64,000 bases of DNA from positions 6,884,676 through 6,948,675 of the forward strand of contig CM030933.1 in NCBI GenBank assembly GCA_018136815.1, read 5' to 3'. The DNA comes from Isochrysis galbana. Taxonomy: Eukaryota; Haptophyta; Isochrysidales; Isochrysidaceae. Shown here piece after piece: positions 55,053-64,000 of the stretch. The notes below the pieces were generated by a model. It searched no databases and was not told where the DNA came from. It saw only the letters and a list, made by a program, of their open reading frames with translations. The translations under genes and the position numbers were made by a program. The first letter of the stretch is position 1. Each line of letters begins with the position of its first letter.

Positions 55053-56228
55053 ATGCGTCTCTTGCTCTGTTGCGGCTGGCTCGTAATGCTCGGTCTTCTA
55101 TTGATTGAGCCGCGCGGCGTGTGGAAGAGGCCGCGCCGAGCCGCCGAGCGTCAGCGTGTATGTGCGAGGGACGTGCTCCGCTGCTTCCTAATGATGCAGC
55201 AGCGGCCGTGGCTCGCCGTCTACGGCGACTCGGTCGCCCGTGGAATCTTCTTCGACCTAGTTGAGCTGTTCAACACGACCGATGCAGCACCGCGACACGG
55301 ATGTGCCTTCTTTCCATCGGGCGCACCTGCCCACCCAGGACATTCTGCAAACTTCTCGGATGGCTGTCAGGTCGTCGACCGGAGGCCGCCTAGTTACAGG
55401 CCCAAGTGCGGAGCGTTCGAGCTGATCACCGCGCGTTCGCTCCACTCACCGCGCCGACTGACCGATCGCATGTCAGATCCGAGACTCGGCCAGCAACCGG
55501 TAACCCTACTACCCGCTAACACGGTCGCGCCCTTTGCCCCATTGAGTGAGCATGCCATGGGGCGTCGTCTGCGCCTCAGTTACCGCTTGAAGACCTTTGC
55601 GTGGGAGGAGAGCATGGATCGCAATTGGCTTGATGCACTCCGCCGGTCCCCTCGCCTGCCAGACGTCATTGTCCTCAGCTTTGGCTTGTGGGACATGCAG
55701 TACCCTCCCCCGAGGGCCTCTTTAGGGGGCGCAACTGCCTTCAACGCCTCGCTTTGGACATTCCTCGAAGAGTTGCACCAGGCCCTCCTTGATGCACGCC
55801 AGCAGCTGGACCAGGTTCAAACGATGGCAGCGACGCGCGCTCCCGACAAGGAAGATGGCAAATCTAATGGCGCCATTGACAGTGGGCAGCTTTTGATCGG
55901 CGCATCCACTGCCTTGAGAGGCCACAATACCCAACCTCTCATTGTGTGGCTCTCTGTCGGGGCGATCTCCGCCGGCGCTCTCCCAAAATGGAAACGTCCG
56001 CTCATGACCTCCGAGTTTTCGCGCGCTTACAATGAGCTCGCGATGCCAGCATTCGCCAAGTATGGTATTAGCGTCATAGACACCTTCACGGAATCGAGCA
56101 ACCACCCGGAGCTGTCGCCCGACGGTGTTCACTACCCTGGGGACGTTTCACGATACCATTCCTTGAAGCTCATTGAGCAGATTCTGCCACGATGCTTGAC
56201 CCTGGGCCCCATCCGTCGCCCTGGCTGA
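55053..56228 (+). CDS. Type II membrane or secreted SGNH esterase-like protein
   Basis: The frame is open from 54864, but the earlier part is low complexity; the ATG at 55053 starts a 391-aa protein with a signal anchor (MRLLLCCGWLVMLGLLLIE). Block I is WLAVYGDSVARG (Ser60). A middle block VIVLSFGLWDMQ (about 210-221) fits the N/G-x-N/D block of SGNH hydrolases, and the C-terminal SPDGVHYPGDVS supplies Asp357-x2-His360, giving a Ser-Asp-His set. The order and the DxxH near the end resemble the PC-esterase/TBL and CASD1 type that add or remove O-acetyl groups on sugars in the Golgi. Substrate not predictable. Insert at about 255-300 (K/D/G/S-rich) is family-atypical. Confidence 0.72.
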   Translation: MRLLLCCGWLVMLGLLLIEPRGVWKRPRRAAERQRVCARDVLRCFLMMQQRPWLAVYGDSVARGIFFDLVELFNTTDAAPRHGCAFFPSGAPAHPGHSANFSDGCQVVDRRPPSYRPKCGAFELITARSLHSPRRLTDRMSDPRLGQQPVTLLPANTVAPFAPLSEHAMGRRLRLSYRLKTFAWEESMDRNWLDALRRSPRLPDVIVLSFGLWDMQYPPPRASLGGATAFNASLWTFLEELHQALLDARQQLDQVQTMAATRAPDKEDGKSNGAIDSGQLLIGASTALRGHNTQPLIVWLSVGAISAGALPKWKRPLMTSEFSRAYNELAMPAFAKYGISVIDTFTESSNHPELSPDGVHYPGDVSRYHSLKLIEQILPRCLTLGPIRRPG

Positions 56229-56607
56229 GTGCAGCTAATCCACCTTGCATATCTTTTTTTTCGGACGATCAGCGGCCTCCAGGCTCGACGCTAGCGCCTG
56301 GCCGGCTAATGATAACCATGGACACCATAAATTCTGCATGTGCATTTATCCATATATACGCCCATACATATCCATCGAGCATGATGGTCCCCATTGACGG
56401 TTCCGGCATCAGGTACTGTCTCGGCAATATGCTGTATGTGGGAGCACCTGTACGCACGTTTATGGTATAGGGCGGCGTGATGTGGCGGCTATGGTGGGCC
56501 CGACAATCTATGCACGTGGGTGCTGCGACAACAGCTTGTTCTTTTCGTTATCTCAATCCATCTCTGCATGCGACGTCTTTTATCATACTACTATCTTTTC
56601 CACAGGA
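56229..56607. other. Intergenic region
   Basis: No supported gene. AT-richer than the genes around it; AATAAA is not seen after the stop. Confidence 0.4.
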
Positions 56608-58206
56608 GCAACTAAATTTATACTTGGTTGACCCATGGGGGGGCACGAGCCCCCCCCTCTCTCCACTCCTCCCCTGCCATGGGGGAGGAACCACCCATCC
56701 TCCTGGCATGCCTGATGGCTTGCCAGGAGGCCACTGCCCTACTGACCCACTCCCTTCCCCACAGGCTCGCCCCATTCGCCCATCCTGGCCCCTCGTGACC
56801 AGCCCATCGCTCCAACCCCCCCTCCCCCCCTGGTCGACAGGCAGACAGGTGCAGATTGGGGGCCCCAGAGGCTTAGGAGCGCCAGCGAGGGAGAGGCAGG
56901 GGAGGCCTGGGCGCAGCCCCAGCCTCCTCTGCCCCCAGAGCTGGCCTCCAGGAGCCTCCAAGGGTCGCCAGGGGCAGCTGCAGGCCTGCCGCAGGCGCGC
57001 CATCGCGCGTGCCGCAGGAGAGGGGAGAGAGAGCCCGGAGAAGGGGGTGGGCGGAGCGAGAGCTCCGCTCACCGAAAAATAGGTAAGTCCCGCGCACCTG
57101 TTTACAGGATAAGTCGGGGACTAATCTTATGATTGGTCGCCATGGAGGGGGGCCTCGCGCCCCCCCCACTCTCTCGACTCCCCTCATGGGGGGCGAGAAC
57201 CATCCACCCCCCTGCGCTGCCTCTTGGCATGTAGGGGGGACTCACCCAGCCTGCCCTGACTCTCCCTGAGAGTCGGGCACAGATCGCACGCCCTGGCCCG
57301 CGTTGGCCTGCTTCTCGCTCTGACCAACCCCTCCTCCCCCTGGGCCCCCCTGATCAGGAGCCCCCAGCCAGCTCCTGTCGACCGGCAGGGGCTCGAGAGC
57401 CAGCGAGGGAGAGGCAGGAGGGGCCAGGGCGATGCCCCAGCCTCACCTGCCCCCTGAGCTGTGCTCCCAGGCCCCTGCAGGCCTCCTGGGGACCTGAAGA
57501 GGGGCCGCAGGCGCGCGCCATGGGCCAGAGCCGCAGGGAAGAGAGGAGGAAGAGGGAAGAGGGAGGGGAGAGGGGAGTGGCAGCTCTCCCCTCCGGCGAT
57601 TACGTGTCTTCTCGCCCCGTTTGGGTAAGAGAAGACGGGGGCACCAGAACCAGGAGGGAAGGGCCGCGGCTCGCCGCGGCCACTCGCCTCGGCGAGAGAG
57701 ATTAGCGCTTCTGGGCTCTCATTCACGAGTGCCCCCCCCCCCCCTGCGTTGTTTTTACCCGAAAGGGGTTTTCCCCCAGCGTGGACTCGAGGAGAGGACG
57801 TGCTGGGGTGCGCGGGGTCGGTGCGTGCACTGGGGGGAGGACAAATATCGAGGGGAGGGGGCAGTGCCCCTTCCCCCCGGTAGCACTCGGACACCTGGCT
57901 CGTCAGGCATGGCGGGATTCCGGGACGGAAAAGTTGTGTCCAATTAGCTAGTGGGGTTGGCTAGGATATAACATTAATTATTTTATTACAGGATAAGTCG
58001 GGCCTGAGACCGCCGCCCACTCGGAGACACAGGAGGAAGGGGGGGAATGATCACCGGGGGGAGGCGCGGGCCACCGGACCATATCTAAGCCCTTCACCCC
58101 TATCCCCCTAGTAGTGCACGGGGGGAGTCGCCTTACTTATGGCGGGGGGAGAAGGGCCGGGGGAGTGGGGGTGTAGAAAGTTTTCCTACGTGAGTAGAAA
58201 GTAGAG
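56608..58206 (+). mobile_element. Short retroelement split by a nested insertion
   Basis: Left half 56608-57118 starts with the hairpin AACTAAATTTATACTTGGTT and runs to CTGTTTACAGGATAAGTCGGG. The right half resumes at 57986 with the same TTACAGGATAAGTCGGG and continues CCTGAGACCGCCGCCC through GTGTAGAAAGTTTTCCTACG to about 58206, where it is cut before the usual tail. The 867-bp interruption is a separate element. Confidence 0.88.
57119..57985 (+). mobile_element. Nested retroelement, family 2, with 17-bp TSD
   Basis: Flanked by exact 17-bp duplications TTACAGGATAAGTCGGG (57102-57118 and 57986-58002). Its 5' end is a different hairpin, GACTAATCTTATGATTGGTC (57119-57138), followed by GCCATGGAGGGG. 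Its 3' end is CCAATTAGCTAGTGGGGTTG...GGATATAACATTAATTATTTTA. The interior is GC-rich with no clear ORF and resembles the copy at 27.1-27.9 kb. Confidence 0.9.
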
Positions 58207-58739
58207 GGCTCAACGAGCGCGCGCAGACACGACGAGCGGGCGCGATCCACTGGGATGGGCCTAGAGGGGCCCATCCCATTCCGTGCAGCAGCTCCATATT
58301 GCCCTGACACCATCATGGTGACCAGGGCGGTCGAAAGGAGAGAGAGCGACGCCATCGCTCGCGCTCTCTCCAGAACAGAACCGGATAAAATTCTTCTTAC
58401 AATCCTCTCACACCACTATCACACGCACATTCACGGTAACACGTAGATAACTAACGTAACGGGATACGCGAAGAAAGGGTGGTGAGCAGGAGGGAAAAAG
58501 AGGAAAGAAGAAAGAAAAGGAAAGGAGAGAGGAGGCCCGTCGCCTCTCCTCACGTAACAGACATGAGAGAGGAGATCTCATAGGACTTAGAGAGGACGGA
58601 GGGGCATCCGTAACACGGTGGTTGTGGAGTTGTGCAATGGAGGTGTAGAGGATCAACCGACCGTGACAAAGCGATGCCGAGAGGCATTGTGGGCATACAT
58701 TGAAAGGGAACGGCCAGATTTGTGGGTAGCAGCTCCTTA
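58207..58739. other. Intergenic region
   Basis: Purine-rich stretch at 58470-58540. No gene supported until a possible splice acceptor (GCAGCTCCTTAG) at about 58739. Confidence 0.4.
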
Positions 58740-59310
58740 GACCACAACCTCAAAACGCACTGACAAGAAGCGAGCTTCAGCCTCAGCACCGGCACCACCA
58801 CGCAGATATCAACAGGTGTTTCTTGACAGTAGCTCCGATGAGGGGGAGGCTGGGGAGGAGGAAGAAGGCAAGGCAAGTGACGACGGTAGCGAGGAGGGGG
58901 GGGGGGGGGGGGGGGGCGATAGCAGTGATGATGGGGAGGCAAGCCAGGCAGGCTATGAAGGCGCGACGCGGGTCGCGCTCACCTGCTCGGCCTCTGATGG
59001 CGGGCGCGGTCGCTTCGACAGCGACTGCTCCATGGGGGCTGGGGGGCCGCCCTCAGCGGGGGGCCCGAAGGAGAGGGGGGGAGCGGCGGCGCGCTCCATG
59101 GCAACTGACTATAAAGTTAGTTGAATTGAGCGGCAACAAGAGTTGTGCCAGCAGCGCAGGGAGGAAGCAGCCAAATTGGCTGAAATAGCTCGAGCCAATT
59201 CCCGTGCCATGAGGGCTGAGAAGCGGGCGAACGCAAGGGAGCGTCGTAACGGCTCCACCTCTGGTGCGCCTGTGGTTGCAGCCAAGAGGCGAAGGTTGGC
59301 ACGATCTTAG
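58740..59310 (+). pseudogene. Host gene exon interrupted by a LINE ORF1 fragment
   Basis: After a plausible acceptor, the plus frame reads TTSKRTDKKRASASAPAPPRR, then YQQVFLDSSSDEGEAGEEEE and an acidic D/E/S/G run (including a poly-G stretch). After 59127 the same frame continues ERQQELCQQRREEAAKLAEI...MRAEKRANARERRNG...AAKRRRLARS and a TAG at 59308-59310. In between lies about 155 bp of LINE sequence (58967-59122) that adds a TGA at 59122-59124. Without it the protein would be an acidic-then-basic, probably nuclear, polypeptide. The upstream exons are not identified. Confidence 0.45.
58967..59122 (-). mobile_element. Truncated LINE 5' end (hairpin + ORF1 start)
   Basis: Minus orientation. 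Hairpin AACTAACTTTATAGTCAGTT at 59103-59122, then ATG at 59099 reading MERAAAPPLSFGPPAEGGPP and PMEQSLSKRPRPPSEAEQ, closely matching the copy at 50.4 kb. Only about 50 codons of ORF1 remain. Confidence 0.7.
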
Positions 59311-59720
59311 GGTGGCGTATCATTTGTCATTGCTGTCATTGCTCCCTTGTCTGTGTTTGTTTGTCATCAATCAATGTCTTATGATTACAATGTGTATGTG
59401 TGTGTGTCCTGATACCTATTGCTAATGTCTCCATCTGCCCCCCCTCCCCCCTCTTGCTCTTGCCTCTTGCCATTGCTTGTGCGTTACTACTTGTGAGCCG
59501 TAGACACATGACACCCGTCATCGACTTTTGTGCACGCCGGAGACCATAAACCGACACTTATGGTCTCGGACCGACGGCCATTGGGCGGTGCGCGCGGTTC
59601 CCCCTCCCCCCGGTGTCACTCGGACACCTGGCTCGTCAAGCATGGCGGGATTCCGGGACGGAAAAGTTGTGTCCCAATTAGCTAGTGGGGTTGGCTAGGA
59701 TATAACATTAATTATTATAA
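59311..59720. repeat. Family-2 retroelement 3' end and flanks
   Basis: 59600-59720 repeats CACTCGGACACCTGGCTCGTCA, GGGATTCCGGGACGGAAAAG, TTGTGTC..CAATTAGC and GGATATAACATTAATTATT seen at 57.88-57.98 kb, in the same orientation. No gene in 59311-59600. Confidence 0.7.
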
Positions 59721-59762
59721 TTGTTCTTTCACCTTGTGTTGTTCAAAAGGACAACGGCGTCT

Positions 59763-59911
59763 ATGACACGTGCCGTGAAGCGCAAATGCGGCACCACGAA
59801 AAAAGAGAGCAAGTTGCACATTTTGCACAACGTGACTCGGGGATCCGGGGCAAAGGGCAGTCGTAACATGGAGTTGCCCAACAGCGGATGCACCGCTCTC
59901 GAGTATGTGAG
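59763..59911 (+). CDS. Candidate first exon of an unresolved small gene
   Basis: An ATG at 59763 starts MTRAVKRKCGTTKKESKLHI, a basic protein-like stretch that reaches LPNSGCTALEYV and a good donor (ATGTGAG/GTGAGC) at 59911/59912. No confident following exon was found before the convergent gene ending at 60113. Could be a chance frame. Confidence 0.25.
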
Positions 59912-60112
59912 GTGAGCGCACAATAGGAACTGAAGCTCCCAGCGAGGAGAAGAAGTAGCATGCTATGCGCATCTTGTTACGAAAACGAGTAGGAATAGTG
60001 CCATTGAAAGGAAGGTGAGGCAGAGCATGGGTGGTCGGCCTTAAGCCCGTCATGCAAGAGAGACACAGGGCACGACGAAGATGCTGGGCTAGTTACAAGA
60101 GTGAGGATGGCG

Positions 60113-62729
60113 TCACTCATCAAGGTCAGGCATTACGAACCCTTCAGGCAATGCGGCACCTTGGCCCAAATCGGCGGCCGAATAGTAGCTGCGGTGATTG
60201 TTTCCGGCATCATCGATTGGCTTTTGGGGGACCATGGTCCATCCAGTGAGACCTTGCCGTTCTTTTCGATACCTTTCGGCTGACGGGCTGTCGGAGCGAG
60301 GGAGCACGGCAACCGCCAGCGCGCGTTGCTCCTCAGATCGCGTGAGAACACCCGCCTGGTGTTGTTGCAGGAGCTCATCGTATGGCAACTCCTCCGAGTA
60401 CGTGTAGGGGGCGACCCCGTCCATCTCCAACAACTCCACCCACTTGACATCTGCAACCGGAAGGCGCACAGCGAGAGTGTGAAGAATCCCACGGCATGGC
60501 CGAAGCGAGCGGGAATGGGCACTCAACACTGTGGCGCCCTTGCTCTGAAGGTGGGGACTCACCATAGTCAAGCTGGCGCACTTCGCGCACATACCCCGAC
60601 TCTGCAGGCTCACACTCGGGCGCCGGCAACACTGAACATCCATGCACAACGGGGACTTGCATGTGCTCTTGCAGCTGTCGAGCTTGATACAACAGCTCCG
60701 CTTGCAACTCGTACGAGAATCCGAGCGTGAAGAACATCGGATCGGCAAAGATGATTGGCTCACGAGTGTCGGAGCGGACGAGTAGCCGAACCACCGACCG
60801 TGCCATGACACGACTAACAGAGTCGGTCACAACAAGCACTCGGCAATTCGGCTGCAGAACATAGCCCATCAGCGCGCGATTGTATCTATTGCCCTCGTTC
60901 GATATGACGCGGAGACAGGAGCCCGCATCCTCGCCGACCATGAAGAGCGTCTTACATTCGCACGTGCCTGGGCATTCGGGCGAGTTCCATCTGTCGAGGA
61001 CGTCTGGAGAAAAGTATGACATCTGCCTCACATTGGCGGGCGAGTCCTGCCGAATCTGCTCCAGGGTCTCGTCACTCAACTGGAAGATGGCTCGCAGCCA
61101 ACGGACAATGAGAGGGCTCATGCGTTCGTCCAATCGATTGTCCTCATAGTAGCGGAATAAGAGCTCTGGGTTGCGCCAATGTAAGAGTGTGCCCAGCACT
61201 GTCTCGCTCTTCTCCGCCACAACGTCCCCGTCCAAGTCTAGGAGCGCACCCAGCGCATCAAACTCAATGCGCTCCAGCCGGCGCCGATTCAACTCCGTCG
61301 AGCGGAGCAGTGTGTCATACTCCTCAAGCACCACAGGGCACGCGTCGGCACATGAGCTGCGTATTGAGGCGAGAAGCGTTGCGGTCGTCTCGATCTGCTT
61401 GACTTGGAGCAGCATGCCCACGCCCACATCTTCTGGAGTAGGGATGCAATGGCCCTCCTCATCCGTCTCGCCACACATTGCACAGAGGTCCAGCAGGTGC
61501 CCCATGTTGCTCAATTCCTGACTCAGACGCGATGGGACCCCGGCCCTCCGAAGTATGAAGGGCTCCGGTGCCCAGGCTGGGATGTTCTCTCCGTCCATCA
61601 TCACCCGATATAGGTCATCCAACAGCCAATACAACAGGGAGTTGATGACCTTCTCCTCGGGCCCCGCCCGTGCGATCCGGTCGAGCATGTATGCAACGTC
61701 CTCGGAGCCGCGCTCCCAATCCTCAGGCACACCGTCCTCCGACTTGGCCGAGAGCCACGCTCGGTGAGCCACTTCGAGGAATGGGTAGACCATGCGACAA
61801 CGTTGCCACACCACGCGCGCATTGATCGGTTTCGGGTGCCAACTCCCGCCAAAGTTGGACTCGAAGCTCTTTTTCAACGGGGGCCAGAGGTCAAGACCAA
61901 CAAGGCGATACTCGGGGGAGCCTCGCCAAAAGATGGCAAGGCATAGCATCTCCAGCGAATGGGAGCGCTGGTCCGTCTTCACCTTTTCAACGACAGTGCG
62001 GGCTGACCACAGCATGTCGTCTCTCAGTGCTTTGCTGGGCAGCGTCAAGTAGCAGGACAGGAGGAGCCACGACTGCTCGAGCGCCCGCTGCGCATCGGAA
62101 ATCGCTCGCTTTACCTCGCGTGGCCTCGCGCCCTCGAGCGAATCGATCGCTTCGCCATTGGCGAGCCGAGCGAGCAGCGGGTTCAAGCCGTTCTTCTTCG
62201 GAACGAACTATCACAGGCGAAAGCAGGTCATTTGAGGACTGCGCCGGGTCGAGGCGTGTACCTCGTGAAGCTGGGTGTGGGACACGCCAAAACATGCTCA
62301 ATAGCAAGCTACAACGCCGGTTGCGCGCACCTTGAGAACAGCATACAATTCCGGGTAGTGCTCCTGCACGCGCACCACCAGTTCGAGCAGGCCCTGAAGC
62401 GCGATCTCGTACGTCTTTCGGCTCAGCTTGCGGGAGACGAGCAGGTGCGCCGCGAAGCCGCCGTCAGCCCATCTCCTCCAGCCATCCCCCTCCTCGGTCG
62501 CTGCGTCGAGAGGCACAGCGGTCGCCACCTCTACAAACGTTGAGACGATAAGCTCGTATTCAGCAGGCGGGCGATCCCAGACGGGCCAGTCGGCGAAGCG
62601 CGATGCCGGGTGCTCAAGCGCCGCGGGCTGCGCTGCCGAGAGGATGAGAGAGCGCTGCACAGCACGCGGAAGTCGCGGGGCAGCCGTCCAGCTGAGAGAG
62701 AGGTGGCTGAGGAGGAGGAGGAGGAGCAT
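60113..62729 (-). CDS. Secreted orphan protein, 793 aa, three exons
   Basis: Model from the sequence: exons 62729-62331, 62207-60563 and 60450-60113, with GT-AG introns of 123 and 112 bp that preserve frame. The long middle frame has no ATG at its beginning, which supports the upstream exon. The N-terminus MLLLLLLSHLSLSWTAAPRL is a signal peptide. The central part is helical and acidic (about 150-480) with a CAMCGETDEEGHC pair of CxxC/C (possibly metal-binding). About 535-650 is a compact block: CPGTCECKTLFMVGEDAGSC, NRALMGYVLQPNCRVLVVTD, VMARSVVRLLVRSD, PIIFADPMFFT. This looks like a conserved enzyme-like or lectin-like fold that I cannot name. C-terminal 110 residues are charged. Function unknown. 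Confidence 0.7.
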
Positions 62730-63811
62730 CACGCGTGGCGTGCGGCAATGAGCGCGCAAGCGTGGCTCGTTACGCGCTCGATTGGTGGCGTCTGCCGTAG
62801 CACGCCCCCCGCTCCTCTCGGCTGTGGGCTCCTACTGCTCCTCCCTCCGCGCCTCCGCGCCTCTCCCTCGTCCCCCTTTTCGCCTTTCCCTCTCTGTCTC
62901 TCTCTCTCGCCTCTGGCGCAGTCGCGCGGCTGCCCACAGAGAGGCTCTTCCGCTCTTCCGCCTTTGTCTTCTTTTCTTGATTCATCTGTGTGACATGGTA
63001 TTCATAGATCTATCCTCGTTGTCTCACACCCGATATTTCTGTGGTCTGTGGTTTCTCATCATGGTGTATGGAGTAGTAAACGTAATAGTAAGTACAAGAT
63101 ACAACCACTACCACACTCCGCCATCATCCTCCTCGTCATCATCAGTGTCTTGGCGAGTTGTTTTGTAGAGTGTTTGTCCGTAGTTGCGCGGGAGTAATAA
63201 CTACCGACCAACACTCTGCACATGCAATTGTTGTGGTTGTGGCGTTGTGGCCAATGCCATTGCCATTGGCCATTGGGCACTAAGCACTAAGCACTAACTA
63301 ATAACAATAACTCGTCCTATGTCCTATGTCCTATGTCCTATGGGCCTTTTTTATGGGGGGGCCATTAGTCATTAGTCACTCTCAATCTCACGCCACTGCT
63401 GCACCTACCTCCTACTAAGCCCTTACAGAAAGCTTGAAGCACTGGTTGCAAGCTTTGCTGATGCAAACAAGCTCAAGTTAACTGGCAAGCTTTGCTGATG
63501 TTCTCTCGGGCGCTAACATCAAGCTTTGTCAAGCTTTCAAGCCGGTTCGGGCGCGCGGGCGCGCCGCGGCGGCGCGCCGCCGGCCGCCGGGTACCGAACG
63601 CCGGGCAAGGGTTTGAATACATACAATTGCTGTGTAGTGGCCTGGTGGCTGGTGGCGACTCATTACTCATACCCATACAGCCCTCCTTCAACTCATTCAT
63701 GCGCTTATATCTTATATATATACGTATACGAGACACTCTAACACGAAACACGAGCAGGTTGCTGTGTTGCTGTGGCGCTGTGGCTACAACGTATATAGAC
63801 GAGTTAAGTTG
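62730..63811. other. Intergenic region with short repeats
   Basis: Four tandem TCCTATG units (63314-63341), repeated AAGCTTTGCTGATG motifs (63450-63530) and a GC palindrome GGCGCGCCGCGGCGGCGCGCC near 63555-63575. No gene supported; frames are short or low complexity. Confidence 0.5.
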
Positions 63812-64000
63812 TTAGTCGCGGCCGCGATTGTTGTATTGAAGCTGCAGGGAGAGCTCGATGTAGTCGCTGTAGCTGCTGTCTTGCGATTCACCGAAGGTGT
63901 CGTTCAGGATCGAGAACACTCGTTCAGGTGGCACCGAGTTGGGTGAGTTTGTGAGGATGGCGCGGAGGACGTATGCGAACGCCGGCACATCGGACTCGTG
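63812..64000 (-). pseudogene. hAT-family transposase C-terminus, cut by window edge
   Basis: The minus strand from the window end is open for 62 codons to a TAA at 63812-63814. It reads PAFAYVLRAILTNSPNSVPPERVFSIL, then SSYSDYIELSLQLQYNNRGRD (shown in part). This is the hAT dimerisation region: L-x-x-x-I-L...P-x-S-x-x-x-E-R-V-F-S followed by a helix ending in L-x-L-x-x-N. The catalytic part would lie beyond the window, so intactness cannot be judged. It marks a cut-and-paste DNA transposon next to the orphan gene. Confidence 0.7.

Overview
The window is nuclear DNA of a eukaryote, most likely a GC-rich chromalveolate or haptophyte-type microalga. The evidence is short GT-AG introns (112-186 bp), long intronless GC-rich reading frames, an interstitial (TTAGGG)3 tract, many GA/CT microsatellites and poly-G/poly-C runs, dense non-LTR retrotransposons, and a 16-kb single-exon modular type I polyketide synthase (PKS) without acyltransferase domains, a kind known from algae. 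The assignment to a lineage is inference; no marker gene settles it.

Layout. 1-2190: 3' half of a decayed non-LTR retrotransposon (minus strand). 2.2-4.9 kb: short repeats, one doubtful gene and a purine-rich tract. 4.95-20.98 kb: the PKS, read as ACP / KS-DH-ER-KR-ACP / KS-KR-ACP / KS-DH-KR-ACP / KS-ACP-TE. 21-25.5 kb: small hypothetical genes among direct repeats, then a SAP-domain protein. 26-30 kb: retroelement copies, including a copia RNase H remnant. 30.1-31.8 kb: a five-exon secreted orphan (minus). 32.0-32.5 kb: a perfect 18 x 24 bp minisatellite. 33.7-34.7 kb: a two-exon coiled-coil protein. 35-40 kb: nested retroelements around a 195-aa hypothetical gene. 41.2-43.4 kb: a glycosyltransferase with a Q/H-rich N-terminus (minus). 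46.6-48.7 kb: a membrane-anchored FKBP-TPR protein. 50.9-51.8 kb: a zinc-finger/PARP-like ADP-ribosyltransferase (minus). 55.1-56.2 kb: a membrane-anchored SGNH esterase-like protein. 56.6-59.7 kb: nested retroelements and an interrupted host gene. 60.1-62.7 kb: a three-exon secreted orphan of 793 aa (minus). The right edge holds the C-terminal piece of a hAT transposase.

The host genes do not form an obvious pathway: no acyltransferase, phosphopantetheinyl transferase or tailoring oxygenase lies near the PKS, so its AT must act in trans from elsewhere. The other organising feature is one retroelement family. Its copies start with a stem-TTAT-stem hairpin next to an ATG and end in ATTAAAAGGTTT. 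Autonomous remnants carry an ORF1 start (MERA...KRPRP) and an ORF2 zinc-knuckle end, while short 0.7-kb derivatives keep only the two ends. Exact 13-17 bp target-site duplications fix several insertions and their nesting order.
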